DNA from: Snodgrassella alvi | GTDB lineage: Bacteria; Pseudomonadota; Gammaproteobacteria; Burkholderiales; Neisseriaceae | Length of the DNA stretch: 64,000 nucleotides | Assembly (NCBI RefSeq): GCF_002777825.1 | Contig: NZ_MEIR01000077.1 | Location: 21,455-85,454, forward strand | Direction of reading: 5' to 3' | In this document: positions 30,065 through 39,399 of the stretch, piece after piece | Layout of the letters: each line of letters begins with the position of its first letter | Position numbering within the stretch: the stretch's first letter is position 1 | The notes under the pieces: model-generated | Databases searched by the model: none | What the model saw: the letters and a program-made list of their open reading frames with translations, nothing else | Told to the model about the DNA's origin: nothing | Translations under genes and position numbers: made by a program

Positions 30065-30298
30065 TTTTCTCTTCATCTGTAGCCATGACAATTCAGCACA
30101 CCACGTACTGGAGCAGTCACAAACCACTCATCACCACAATTATAGCATTGACCTGAAAATATACTCATAGTACAAATCCGGCCAAACAGGCTTAAAACCG
30201 GCTTCTAACCTGCAAACTGGCAAACTGGCAGAACTTTACTACTTTCACTCTTACAAACTTTATCGCATAATAAACCCGTTTTGTTAATTAAACATACT

Positions 30299-30772
30299 AT
30301 GTCTGCATCTCAAATCCATGAAATTGTTCTGGCCGGCGAAACCGATACCCTGAATCTGGGTGCACGTTTTGCTCAGCATATCAGCCCTCCCCTAGTCATC
30401 TGGCTAGAGGGAGACTTAGGTACGGGTAAAACCACTTTTACCCGCGGCTTACTCAATGCACTGGGTTATAACGGTGCAGTAAAAAGCCCCACATACAATA
30501 TAGTTGAAACCTATCCCTTCAATGGATTCAATCTACATCATTTTGATTTATATAGATTCCAAAGCCCAGAAGAATGGCTGGATGCAGGACTAGATGAACT
30601 TATCACTACAGATAGCATAGTCCTGATTGAATGGCCGCAACTCGGTGGTGATCTGGCTCCGCCGGCTGACATTATCCTGAATATCACTTCTAATAATAGC
30701 AATGGCCGCACAATACAGATGAGTGCCGCTACTGTCCATGGTACACACACACTAAACAAGATTACAGAATAA
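30299..30772 (+). CDS. tsaE: tRNA threonylcarbamoyladenosine biosynthesis ATPase TsaE
   Basis: ATPase partner of TsaB/TsaD in making the t6A37 modification of tRNA. The Walker A motif is LEGDLGTGKTTFTRGLL near residue 43, followed by KSPTYNIVETY and HFDLYR, both typical. The ATG at 30299 fits the family N-terminus; the upstream TTG at 30281 is unlikely. 157 residues. It is 3 nt from amiC, the common tsaE-amiC pairing. Confidence 0.95.
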   Translation: MSASQIHEIVLAGETDTLNLGARFAQHISPPLVIWLEGDLGTGKTTFTRGLLNALGYNGAVKSPTYNIVETYPFNGFNLHHFDLYRFQSPEEWLDAGLDELITTDSIVLIEWPQLGGDLAPPADIILNITSNNSNGRTIQMSAATVHGTHTLNKITE

Positions 30773-30775
30773 ACC

Positions 30776-32095
30776 ATGCCTAATCATATCAGCCGCCGAA
30801 GATTATTAATTGCTTCTACCGGCACGCTATTAATCAGTCTTACCCCGTTTGCACGCGCCGCCAAAGCTGGCGCCGACATCGTAGCTTCGCGTATTTGGCC
30901 GGCCACAGCCTATACTAGAATGACATTGGAATCAACAACACCAATTCGATTTAAATATTTTCAACTAAAAAATCCCGACAGACTGGTTATTGACATTGAG
31001 GGCTCGGCTACCAATCAGGTTTTACGTGAACTGAGCAGCAAAGTCATTCCCATGGATCCGTATATTGCCAGTGTTCGTATCGGGCAATTTAATCCTGAAA
31101 CCATACGTATCGTGATGGATTTGAAAACTACCGTCAATCCGCAGGTATTTTCGCTGACTCCAGTAGCCAATTTCAAAAACCGTCTGGTAGTAGACTTGTA
31201 TCCTACCGCTACAGTGGCCATGGAACAGGAAAAAAACGACCCCTTAATGGCACTTTTACAGGATTATAGCCACGGTAAAGTCAACAGTGACGGCACCACA
31301 CGCCCACAGGCCTCCGCCTCCACGCCCCCAGTGCAAAAACCATCTGAAAGCAAGCCGCCAGTTATCAACCAGCCCCCGATATCAAGCAAGCCAAATAAAC
31401 TCAACCGGCAACCCGTTATCATGATTGACCCGGGACATGGGGGTGAAGACCCTGGTGCCACAGGCCCATCCGGCTTGCATGAAAAAGATGTGGTACTGGC
31501 TATTGGACGCGAAGTGAAAAAAATACTGGATTCCTATGGCTACAAAACCTACATGACCCGAAATGAAGACATATTCATTCCGCTAGGTGTGCGCGTAGCC
31601 AAAGCGCGTAAACTCAGAGCCGATGTTTTTGTTTCCATCCATGCCGATGCATTTACCAACCCATCCGCCAAAGGCACAGGCGTATACGCCCTTAATCCCA
31701 AAGGTGCCACCAGTGCAGCAGCCAAATATCTGGCACAAACCCAGAATGCAGCCGATTCGATTGGCGGCGTAAGTTACTCCACCGATAAAAATGTCAACAA
31801 CACCCTATTTGACCTTACCCAAACAGCAACCATCAACGATAGCCTGAAACTGGGCAGGGATGTTTTAAATCAGCTTAGCAAAATCAATAATCTGCATAAA
31901 GGCAGTGTTGATCAAGCTAATTTTGCCGTTCTCAAAGCACCTGATATCCCATCAATACTGGTTGAAACTGCATTTATTTCCAATCCGGTTGAAGAACGAT
32001 TATTGTCAAGCAAAGATTTCCGCCAGAAAATGGCCAATTCCATTGCCAGCGGTATTAAAGAGTACTTATCGACAGCAGTATTAGCACGTCGTTGA
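30776..32095 (+). CDS. amiC: N-acetylmuramoyl-L-alanine amidase, AmiC type, Tat-exported
   Basis: Cleaves septal peptidoglycan between N-acetylmuramic acid and L-alanine for daughter-cell separation. The N-terminus has a twin-arginine signal (SRRRLLIAS) like E. coli AmiC. Residues about 35-140 form an AMIN domain, a Pro/Ser-rich linker follows (185-215), and the Amidase_3 catalytic domain begins with MIDPGHGGEDPGATG, with zinc ligands there, in SIHADA and in the late ILVETAFISNP. 439 residues. Housekeeping rather than part of the tail locus that follows. Confidence 0.95.
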   Translation: MPNHISRRRLLIASTGTLLISLTPFARAAKAGADIVASRIWPATAYTRMTLESTTPIRFKYFQLKNPDRLVIDIEGSATNQVLRELSSKVIPMDPYIASVRIGQFNPETIRIVMDLKTTVNPQVFSLTPVANFKNRLVVDLYPTATVAMEQEKNDPLMALLQDYSHGKVNSDGTTRPQASASTPPVQKPSESKPPVINQPPISSKPNKLNRQPVIMIDPGHGGEDPGATGPSGLHEKDVVLAIGREVKKILDSYGYKTYMTRNEDIFIPLGVRVAKARKLRADVFVSIHADAFTNPSAKGTGVYALNPKGATSAAAKYLAQTQNAADSIGGVSYSTDKNVNNTLFDLTQTATINDSLKLGRDVLNQLSKINNLHKGSVDQANFAVLKAPDIPSILVETAFISNPVEERLLSSKDFRQKMANSIASGIKEYLSTAVLARR

Positions 32096-32595
32096 TAGCA
32101 ATAAAGCATTTACTTCTTATACATTAACCAATACAACAATTCTGGTATTAATGGCAAATGAAATGACACTTTTACAGCCTGAATGTCAGTTTTGCGACAG
32201 CTATTAAATTTCTCTTTTCCATGTTTAATAACATGGGCTGACTAAAATCTATTAGCATTTTTATTACAGTACAAAATGGCATTTTTATAAAATGATAATT
32301 TAATTTATCTCGCTTAGGTGTTCCGAGAAATTAAATATTATTGATTTAAGCTGCAATACAAATACAGCTTAATAATTGAATTAGACTGAAAATAATCTAA
32401 CATTGAACATATAACAGGAATATTGAATACCGATTGCAGAATGTATTCCAGCCTGCAATCGGTAATTTGCAGATAAAAATATAATGATTAATTGCCGCTC
32501 AGAAATAAAGGTTAACAAAAAAGCTGCAAGATAAATCGATTATCATTTAGCAGCAAAATATTATATAAAATTTCTTAAATATTATTTCGTAACCA
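32096..32595. other. AT-rich spacer, 500 bp, between amiC and the tail locus
   Basis: No gene seen. Two hairpins occur: TTAAGCTG/CAGCTTAA at 32346-32372 and an 11-bp perfect one at 32429-32463. The region marks the left edge of the phage-derived DNA. No tRNA fragment, integrase remnant or transposon end was found in it. Confidence 0.6.
32429..32463. other. 11-bp perfect inverted repeat at the left edge of the tail locus
   Basis: ACCGATTGCAG (32429-32439) and CTGCAATCGGT (32453-32463) with a 13-nt loop. No T tract on either strand, so it is not a canonical terminator, but it lies 130 nt past the end of the last tail gene and may act as the transcript end. Confidence 0.5.
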
Positions 32596-33237
32596 TCAAA
32601 TATGAATAGCATCATTCCATAAATCAAATATTTGCTTTTCATTCAGATGCAGAACATCAGTTAAAAATTTCCACCAATTATCATTATCCAATGAAAAACT
32701 TTGTGTTTCCAGAATGTAATTGCGAATCTTAATTAATTCTATACCAGTCATGGCATTTTCAGCAGCTGCAACCAATGCTGCCTTATTTTTATCCAAACTG
32801 ATTTCCAGCTGGGAAAGCATCTGCATACGGGACAAAGTTCCGGCACTCCTGCGTTTATCTTGCAAGCGTAACTGTGCTGCATCAGCTTTTTCTACCCAGC
32901 TATTTTTTTTCTCTGACCATTGATGATAAATATCAGGGCAAGGCATTGTGGTAACCGTAGCTGGCAATATGCCCAGTTCATCGATTGCTACTACTTCGCC
33001 GGTTTCCTTGCTATATACTGTTTCGCCTCGATGGTCTTCGATATATTGCCAGTTATCGCCTGTCCATTGTGCAATAAAGCCTTTTTTAGACTCTGGCTGT
33101 TCAGCCTGAATACATAATCTGGGAATCAGATAATAGCCGTTATTTTCCAAAGGATCCAAGTCTGCTGTAGTCATACCAACAAAGTAGTTGTTTTCGTCTA
33201 GTTGGCATACCGAGATAGAGGGAGCGTATTTTTTCAT
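32596..33237 (-). CDS. Tail fibre assembly protein, Mu-like module (gpU/Tfa type)
   Basis: Chaperone that helps fold and attach the fibre encoded just upstream. The first 120 residues (CQLDENNYFVGMT, IEDHRGETVYSKETGE) are closely related to the assembly protein at 46020-46613, while the C-terminal 85 residues (from TLSRMQMLSQLEISL) match only the detached fragment at 45668-45932. 213 residues. The start follows the fibre stop by 9 nt. Confidence 0.88.
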   Translation of the reverse strand: MKKYAPSISVCQLDENNYFVGMTTADLDPLENNGYYLIPRLCIQAEQPESKKGFIAQWTGDNWQYIEDHRGETVYSKETGEVVAIDELGILPATVTTMPCPDIYHQWSEKKNSWVEKADAAQLRLQDKRRSAGTLSRMQMLSQLEISLDKNKAALVAAAENAMTGIELIKIRNYILETQSFSLDNDNWWKFLTDVLHLNEKQIFDLWNDAIHI

Positions 33238-33246
33238 TTTTAATCC

Positions 33247-34143
33247 TTAAATTTTGATACAGGCTAGTAATGCAATATTGCGTGGTCGATTTTCATTTGC
33301 GATAGGAACAATACGACTTGCATCAAAACTAACCACACTCCCCCAGTCATCATTATCACCAATTTTAATCTTTGCATTGAAACTTGATGAATGATATAAC
33401 GCGCCTTCTTGTACCATAAAATCACCACCGCCCCTTCGAGCAACACTAATGCGGCCAGTAATATTTCTGATCGCATCTCCTTGCCAGCTACCATTTCCAC
33501 GCCATGGGTCTACACCTCGTCCATTATCATAAGCACGAATAAATTCACCACGTAAATCAGGTAAATTAAAAGTAGTTTTACCATCTCCTGCACCAAATCG
33601 TGTACCAAGAGCTGCAAATAGATTTGCATATGCTGTACGTGATATGGCCGCACCATTAGCCTTTAACCAGCCTGTAGGTGCCCAGTCAATGGCAAAATAA
33701 TGAACTGCACCTACAGGTGTGGCATTTATATCCATACTACCATCAAACGGCACACCATTAATTTTCCGTACTGTTTTCAATCTGGATGCGGTATCAGCAG
33801 TTTTAGCGGTACCATCCTTATCCAGCTTGCTGTCATTCAATACTTTGCCTTGCCGTGCAGATAATGCTGAGAATTTGTCATTAGAGTTCAGCGAGTCAAT
33901 TATCTTGGTTACTCCGGCAATATCGGCAGTTGCGGCAGCTGGCGCACTTGATGCTATTAACATTTTAATTGCCGTTATCACCTGATTCTGTGTGGCCTTT
34001 TCCGGTTTAATTCTTGCCGCCGTCAGAATGGCAATTAATTCAGCCTGCACCTGATTCAGCCAGCTAGCTGGCAATACAGTGCCCAGTTCGTTTATTCCGT
34101 TACCATCATGAAATAGTCCGTCCTGCGTATCAATTGGATACAT
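33247..34143 (-). CDS. Tail fibre with collar domain, Mu-like module
   Basis: Host-recognition fibre. Residues 1-75 resemble baseplate-anchoring N-termini (FHDGNGINELGTVLPASWLNQVQAEL); one copy of the KINGVPFDGSMDINATP shaft motif precedes a phage tail collar domain (GWLKANGAAISRTAYANLFAALGTRFG, FNLPDLRGEFIRAYD). The tip (about 225-285) differs entirely from that of the other fibre, and both end RPRNIALLACIKI. 298 residues, shorter than Mu gpS. Variable tip with a constant frame suggests exchange of specificity. Confidence 0.88.
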   Translation of the reverse strand: MYPIDTQDGLFHDGNGINELGTVLPASWLNQVQAELIAILTAARIKPEKATQNQVITAIKMLIASSAPAAATADIAGVTKIIDSLNSNDKFSALSARQGKVLNDSKLDKDGTAKTADTASRLKTVRKINGVPFDGSMDINATPVGAVHYFAIDWAPTGWLKANGAAISRTAYANLFAALGTRFGAGDGKTTFNLPDLRGEFIRAYDNGRGVDPWRGNGSWQGDAIRNITGRISVARRGGGDFMVQEGALYHSSSFNAKIKIGDNDDWGSVVSFDASRIVPIANENRPRNIALLACIKI

Positions 34144-34146
34144 TTT

Positions 34147-34713
34147 TTATTTGTCCTTATATGTAAATCGTATATCGGTAAATGCTGGTTTCAGCTCTTT
34201 TAATACACTTTCAATAATTACGTCACCATATGCGGTCAGTCTGTCGCCGGCTGTTGACATTCCGGCGCGAAAGCGTGTTGCGCGGCTATCGGCATTTTTA
34301 ATGTTCACCCACCACACCCACATAATGTCTTCACGTGCCAGTCTGCCACCGGCTCGGCTGATACCTACACGGAATGGCTGCGGCTCGGTTATGGTGATAT
34401 CGTAGCCAATTGAAGCGGCCATCTGCATAAAATAGGGAATACTCAAGCCACCGGTTTCGTTAATTTTGGTGATCACTGCCAGTATTCTTTGCTGGCCGTT
34501 TTTGCCGGTGCCGTCCAGATTGAGTAGTTCTTCCCAGCGCACGATATAATTTCCAGATGTGCGTGGGTCAATAACGCCCAGTTTACGACGGGCAGCATTT
34601 TGTATTTCATCCAGACAGTTGCCATCAATTGTGGCGGCATTTCTTACTGCCGGTGCAGTACGGTTGTATGCAACCGGAGGTAATAACCCCAATAAAGTAT
34701 TGACGTAACTCAT
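34147..34713 (-). CDS. Mu gp48-like baseplate protein (tail protein I family)
   Basis: DUF2313/gp48-type wedge protein of contractile baseplates, linking the wedge to the fibres. The N-terminal LLGLLPPVAYNR and the C-terminal pair of short repeats (FRVGISRAGGRLARED and FRAGMSTAGDRL) are seen. 188 residues. It overlaps the J-like gene by 4 bases, as usual for consecutive wedge proteins. Confidence 0.85.
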   Translation of the reverse strand: MSYVNTLLGLLPPVAYNRTAPAVRNAATIDGNCLDEIQNAARRKLGVIDPRTSGNYIVRWEELLNLDGTGKNGQQRILAVITKINETGGLSIPYFMQMAASIGYDITITEPQPFRVGISRAGGRLAREDIMWVWWVNIKNADSRATRFRAGMSTAGDRLTAYGDVIIESVLKELKPAFTDIRFTYKDK

Positions 34714-35762
34714 AGCAAACTCACATCAACTTTACCCAGCATAAACCATTCAATCTTTTTGTTTGTCTCTGCGATTAGATTGGCTGAGGGCTGGATCATT
34801 TTGCGATCAATAACGCTGGATACATCACTGATTACTGCTTCCAGCTGGGATGCAATCACGCTATCACCAGGCTTTAAAGCGCTGAAATGTTCCTGCAAGG
34901 CCTGTCGAATATCTGCTGTCGCCCTGTCAAGATTTGCATCGGACAAGCGTACTTTAACTTTAATATCAACTCTGGTGACATCGGGCTTAATCACAAAGCT
35001 GTTTTTAGCCGTTACCGGTCGCACTGAATCAATATAAGCCTGTACTTTGCTGACTATCTCATCACTGGGTAAATTATTATTACTGGTAATGACAATATCT
35101 ACCGTACCAAGCCCGCGACGTAATGGGTATACATATGCACTGGTAACACCATCCACACTCAATGCCCAAGCACGATAGTCATATTTATTGCCTCCGGCAG
35201 GTGGCCGACGTAATAAATCCAATAAACGGTTCAATAATGAAGTATCGCTTTCAACATCAGTACCGCCGGTAGCTTGTATAATTTCCACATCGCTGGATAC
35301 ACCTATCGGTGCAGCCATAAATTGTGCTGCTTTATTATGCTGATTTGATGCAGCACCAGCCTCATGCGCCTGTATGGATAAAACAGCAGTGCCCTCGTTT
35401 CCGATCACAGCCTGTTGCTGCACAGTATATAAATGTTCACCACATATAATTTGTAATTTCGCTTCAATTAATGATTCTGGAATACCACGAGCAATAGCTG
35501 TTCCGCTGGCGGAAGTAGCATTTTTACGGCGTATACCACGCAGATTACAATGTCTCTCCAGAAATTCTGTATCCGCAGTATCCGGAAAAAACTGTCTTAA
35601 TATCCATGCCTGATGAGCATATTGTCCCGTGGCACAACTGGCCAGACTGCTGGCTCGAATATAATTATCACTATCTGAAGAAACATCAGCCTGGGGATTT
35701 AATGAAACCATATCACGCAAAATAGCGTGGCGTATTTCCTCAAATGTTGGAATATTGTGCAT
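34710..35762 (-). CDS. Mu gp47-like baseplate J protein
   Basis: Baseplate wedge component of the J/gp47 family. The N-terminal PTFEEIRHAILRDMVSLNPQADVSSDS fits gp47, the middle has GGTDVESDTSLLNRLLDLLRRPPAGGNKYDY, the conserved stretch of J proteins. The frame is open to a TTG at 35768, but an ATG lies at 35762. About 350 residues, normal for Mu gp47. Confidence 0.9.
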   Translation of the reverse strand: MHNIPTFEEIRHAILRDMVSLNPQADVSSDSDNYIRASSLASCATGQYAHQAWILRQFFPDTADTEFLERHCNLRGIRRKNATSASGTAIARGIPESLIEAKLQIICGEHLYTVQQQAVIGNEGTAVLSIQAHEAGAASNQHNKAAQFMAAPIGVSSDVEIIQATGGTDVESDTSLLNRLLDLLRRPPAGGNKYDYRAWALSVDGVTSAYVYPLRRGLGTVDIVITSNNNLPSDEIVSKVQAYIDSVRPVTAKNSFVIKPDVTRVDIKVKVRLSDANLDRATADIRQALQEHFSALKPGDSVIASQLEAVISDVSSVIDRKMIQPSANLIAETNKKIEWFMLGKVDVSLL

Positions 35763-35787
35763 TTTCAAAATCCATTTAATTATTTTT

Positions 35788-36138
35788 TTAAATTACTTTA
35801 ACCGGACACTCAAATATAAATTTTTCTCCAGTTAATTGCGTTATCTGTATATTCAAATTCAGCATGCCATTATGTGGTTGCATGGTGGCGACAGAAATAT
35901 CTGCCGCACGCCCATCATCAATAATTGGCTGTAAAGCCTGTTGCGCATACTGTTTAGCTAGCAAACTAACTGATTGCAAATCTTTTTCCCGTTCAAGCGT
36001 ATACAACAGTGAGCCCAATTTTTTATCCGCCCAATAACTACCCAGCGGTGTCATCAAACGCAGATAAACTGCATTTTGTAAGTGATTTATAATCTGTCCG
36101 GTGTAATCACCTGTTCTGGTGTCTATCTCTCTATCCAT
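35788..36138 (-). CDS. Mu gp46-like baseplate protein (GPW/gp25 family)
   Basis: Inner baseplate protein of the gp25 family, where sheath assembly starts. Typical segments DYTGQIINHLQNAVYLRLMTPLGSYWADKKLGSLLYTLEREKD are present in the first 60 residues (quoted in pieces: RLMTPLGSYWADKKLGS). 116 residues. Its partner in the other module is at 50448. A hairpin (36196-36211) precedes it. Confidence 0.88.
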   Translation of the reverse strand: MDREIDTRTGDYTGQIINHLQNAVYLRLMTPLGSYWADKKLGSLLYTLEREKDLQSVSLLAKQYAQQALQPIIDDGRAADISVATMQPHNGMLNLNIQITQLTGEKFIFECPVKVI

Positions 36139-36195
36139 AAACTACTCCGGTTATGTTATTTTTATAGTTTATTAAAATAACTATTTTTATCTGAA

Positions 36196-36211
36196 GCTGA
36201 AGAGCTTCAGC
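36196..36211. other. Inverted repeat between gp45-like and gp46-like genes
   Basis: GCTGAAG (36196-36202) and CTTCAGC (36205-36211) form a tight dyad. No T tract on the minus strand. The P2-like module has a true terminator-like hairpin in the equivalent gap. Confidence 0.5.
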
Positions 36212-36216
36212 AGCTA

Positions 36217-36897
36217 TCAGACAGGCTTGCCTACTCTGACTGCATGATCATGCCCGGCCAGGCTGATTCCACTGGCTTTAACATCCCCGACAGTGGTATA
36301 GCTACCATTAGTTTGTACAATATTGCCTGAAAATGTTGCTCCCTGTCCGCCTTTGATATCCATTCCGCCATTACCATTGATTTGGCCTGCGGCAGTGATT
36401 TCCTGCGAGCAATTAACATTTTGGGCACTGATATTGACTCCCGCCTGAGCATCGATATTAATGCCAGCCGCAGCCTCGATTTTTACTCCTGCCGGTGCTT
36501 TAATATTTAAAGTTTCACAATCAATCTCAATCAGTTTGCCATTTTTTAAGGTAATAGAGGCGCCAGACTGGTTATAAACAGCTACTTCTCCTGCGGCCAG
36601 TGCCTTAATTCGGTATTCACCATGCTCAGTGGCAATAATAATGCCATGGCTGGTCTGACCACTTAAGGGCAAAACAATAGCTTCCGAGCCCACGGGTGGA
36701 TTACTGGTAAAACCAAATTGCTGTATCTGCTCCACATCCTGTAAAACCTCATCGGCCAGAGCTGCTACCTGAGCAGATTGAATCGGCTGAGAGGCATTTA
36801 CCCGTGTCAGCCTGCCTCGAAAAGCCTGCCGGACTGAGCTGGTGGTATTATTAATTGTCGTTCTGGTTTTATTTACCAGCTTCGCAACATAACTCAT
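36217..36897 (-). CDS. Mu gp45-like baseplate spike
   Basis: Trimeric central spike that punctures the outer membrane. An N-terminal OB-fold-like region is followed by repeats (IEAAAGINIDAQAGVNISAQ) forming a beta-helix, and the C-terminus holds the HxH tip motif as GHDHAVR, which binds iron in Mu gp45 and P2 gpV. The ATG at 36897 follows GGAGA; the earlier frame start at 36909 overlaps that site. 226 residues, near Mu gp45. Confidence 0.9.
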   Translation of the reverse strand: MSYVAKLVNKTRTTINNTTSSVRQAFRGRLTRVNASQPIQSAQVAALADEVLQDVEQIQQFGFTSNPPVGSEAIVLPLSGQTSHGIIIATEHGEYRIKALAAGEVAVYNQSGASITLKNGKLIEIDCETLNIKAPAGVKIEAAAGINIDAQAGVNISAQNVNCSQEITAAGQINGNGGMDIKGGQGATFSGNIVQTNGSYTTVGDVKASGISLAGHDHAVRVGKPV

Positions 36898-36941
36898 CTG
36901 ACTCTCCAATTAAAATTTATTCCAATTAAATGTATACGCCG

Positions 36942-38099
36942 TTATATCTTGACCTGTTTAATCTGCCGGTTAGTCACACCTTTACGCTTTCCTTTACGTG
37001 ATCGTGCTGCAGCGGATTTTTTAACATAAGCATCTGGCGTCCATATTCCATCCTCTTTTAAGCGCAGTTCAGTCAGCGTGCCGCCATTTCGATTCAGTAA
37101 AAAACGGCGTCCCATCAGAAAAAAAATGGCATCTATCTGCTGGTCTTCATCAATCACATGCACACGTTGTCCGGGTTGCCACAGCAGGCCATCCTGAGTT
37201 TTATGATCTGCAACCGTAATAGTTAAAGTGAAACCTTCCAGACGCCAGTCAGAAAGCATTTTTTTTGCCTGCACCTTCAACTGTTGCAGATTTTCAGCAT
37301 CACCGATTACTACTGTTTTCGGCTTGTATAAAACCATTGTTTCGTCTTTGTATACCCATTTCAAATCATGTTTTGACGAATTGGCATAACGGGTGTGACT
37401 TTGGCCAAGAAAGGTCACTTCCGAGTAACGATTTTCAGTACTATACTCAATATGAATACTTTGAATATTACGTCTGCGATCATTTTTACTGTGGCACAGA
37501 GTTGCTACTGGCGGGCTGGCGTAATCAGCACCACCAACAACCAGCGTACCATCTGGCTCCAGCCACACATGCAGGCCTGCCTTATAGGCAATTTTGCTTA
37601 ATGCCTGCCATGCAGTTTCCCCGGGTTCAATATCCACTTTGTCTAGAACTGGATTTTTTTCAGCCTTTAATATCACTTTTTTGATTTGTGGCCAGGGTTC
37701 AACTATCTTCTGTGCAGCAGCTAAAACATTCATTCCTTTAACATTAATTTGTTTGACACTGCAATCCACCAATAAACCGGCAAGGTCACGGCCATTAAAA
37801 CCGATACTATGGTTGTTTTTATCAATCATTTCATTCTGATGGCCAATAATTCCGGTCATAACCAACTGGTTATTAATTAACACCTCACATTGCAAGGAGC
37901 TATAGTCGGCCAAAACACCCTGATTTTGGGAAACATTGGTTTCAAAACTGAAGGCATCAGCAGGAATCAGAAAATCACTGTCAATATCATAGCTAAGCCA
38001 GTCTTTATGCTCTTTCCCCCCTATTCGCACTACCACTTCATTGCCATATGGATAAGGCAACATTTCAGTTTCATTTAACATAATAATTAATCCACTCAT
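36942..38099 (-). CDS. Mu gp44 (gpP)-like baseplate hub
   Basis: Hub protein related to P2 gpD and T4 gp27. The protein has the internal EPGETAWQALSKIAYKAGL (a peptide of the hub's peptidoglycan-like fold), YSEVTFLGQSHTRYA and the HVIDEDQQIDAIFFL domain, and ends with a basic tail. The stop of the N-like gene (38071) lies inside this gene. An alternative ATG is at 38081. 385 residues, close to Mu gpP. Confidence 0.87.
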   Translation of the reverse strand: MSGLIIMLNETEMLPYPYGNEVVVRIGGKEHKDWLSYDIDSDFLIPADAFSFETNVSQNQGVLADYSSLQCEVLINNQLVMTGIIGHQNEMIDKNNHSIGFNGRDLAGLLVDCSVKQINVKGMNVLAAAQKIVEPWPQIKKVILKAEKNPVLDKVDIEPGETAWQALSKIAYKAGLHVWLEPDGTLVVGGADYASPPVATLCHSKNDRRRNIQSIHIEYSTENRYSEVTFLGQSHTRYANSSKHDLKWVYKDETMVLYKPKTVVIGDAENLQQLKVQAKKMLSDWRLEGFTLTITVADHKTQDGLLWQPGQRVHVIDEDQQIDAIFFLMGRRFLLNRNGGTLTELRLKEDGIWTPDAYVKKSAAARSRKGKRKGVTNRQIKQVKI

Positions 38100-39399
38100 T
38101 ACGCTGAATAAATGATGGATGACACAAATGAGGATTGAGACGCATTAATTCATTTGCCCGTTCAATATCCCGATAAAGTAAATATGCCAACTGATGAATG
38201 GTGCCGTTAATATCTGCTTTTCTGGTACGCATTGGCGGTTTCTGATTAATGACGGCCAAAGCATAATCATTAAATTGTGCGGCCATATTGGCCAGCAACT
38301 GAATCATTATCGTTGTTTGCGTATAAATATTGGCAGCATTAATGCTCTTGACATTATCAGCATAATCATAAGTTTCACGTAACATATCTATTAATTTTTG
38401 AATACGCAGACGAAGATTATTATTGATATACAGCAACTCGTTTGCTGTTACTATGTCACTATTCGCCTCAATCATCGTGACGGTATTCTGCATCAAAGCA
38501 CCAAGACTCAATAATTGCAGAATCTGGGCAATCGGTTGCATCTGAATATTAGCAATCTTTTGTACATGATTGATCGCTTCTTCCTCAGTTTCCTGTCTAT
38601 CCTGACTATACAGAATATTATCAGGCAATTTATTCAGGCCATCTACACGGTTACTGACAGAATCAAAAGTCTGTCTGGTACTTAAACTGCCAGTAGCAAA
38701 CTGTGTATCATTCGCCAGACCTGTTGTCACCATTGTGGCTACAGAATGAATAAGCCTGCTGACGTCCTGACTGTAAGATGCAGAAGAAAAAGTTTTACTG
38801 GTCAAATACTTTATAGGGTCAAGATCGAAAAAGCGGCGAACACTGCCAGCTACGCCACACAATGCGGCAAATACACCATTTGTACTGCCCCATAAAGACG
38901 AAATTCCCTCCCGAACGCTTAACAGCGTTTCAGAATAACCCAGTAACTGCTGTGTATATTTTTCCAGAGTATTCTGTATCTGTTCTAATTTGGCTAACCA
39001 CTGATTCTCAAATAAAAATATCGGAGCTGATTCTTTTGCTTCAAAAAAGGTTATATCCAGTGCAACATAATTAACCGAATCAGCTTCAATACGAAATGAC
39101 CAGCTTGCAGCAATCATATTTTGTAACAGGCCTAAAACCGGATGAACTAATGTGCCTGCACCTGGTTCTTCCAGCACAGCCAGTAACTGTGATAACTGTG
39201 TATCAAAGCCTGCACCAAAATAGACAGCAGCAACCTGACATTGTCGTCCCTGTGTACCCAAGTCCTCAATATCGGTTCCATTTGCAAACGGACGGCCATG
39301 CCGTACCAGCGCTTTCTCATTTTTATCACTGATAGAAATGACATCAAAGGCAACATTTTTGTAACTGGCCTTTTGCAGATTATTCTTCCACATAGTCAT
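38071..39399 (-). CDS. Mu gpN-like DNA circularisation/tail protein
   Basis: gpN family protein, a tail/baseplate component named for a DNA circulation domain. Its N-terminal portion (LQKASYKNVAFDVISISD, GTDIEDLGTQGRQ, LVHPVLGLLQ) matches the DNA circulation N-terminal domain; the rest is helical. 442 residues. It overlaps the tape-measure stop by one base and lies upstream of the hub, as in Mu. Confidence 0.88.
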   Translation of the reverse strand: MTMWKNNLQKASYKNVAFDVISISDKNEKALVRHGRPFANGTDIEDLGTQGRQCQVAAVYFGAGFDTQLSQLLAVLEEPGAGTLVHPVLGLLQNMIAASWSFRIEADSVNYVALDITFFEAKESAPIFLFENQWLAKLEQIQNTLEKYTQQLLGYSETLLSVREGISSLWGSTNGVFAALCGVAGSVRRFFDLDPIKYLTSKTFSSASYSQDVSRLIHSVATMVTTGLANDTQFATGSLSTRQTFDSVSNRVDGLNKLPDNILYSQDRQETEEEAINHVQKIANIQMQPIAQILQLLSLGALMQNTVTMIEANSDIVTANELLYINNNLRLRIQKLIDMLRETYDYADNVKSINAANIYTQTTIMIQLLANMAAQFNDYALAVINQKPPMRTRKADINGTIHQLAYLLYRDIERANELMRLNPHLCHPSFIQRNEWINYYVK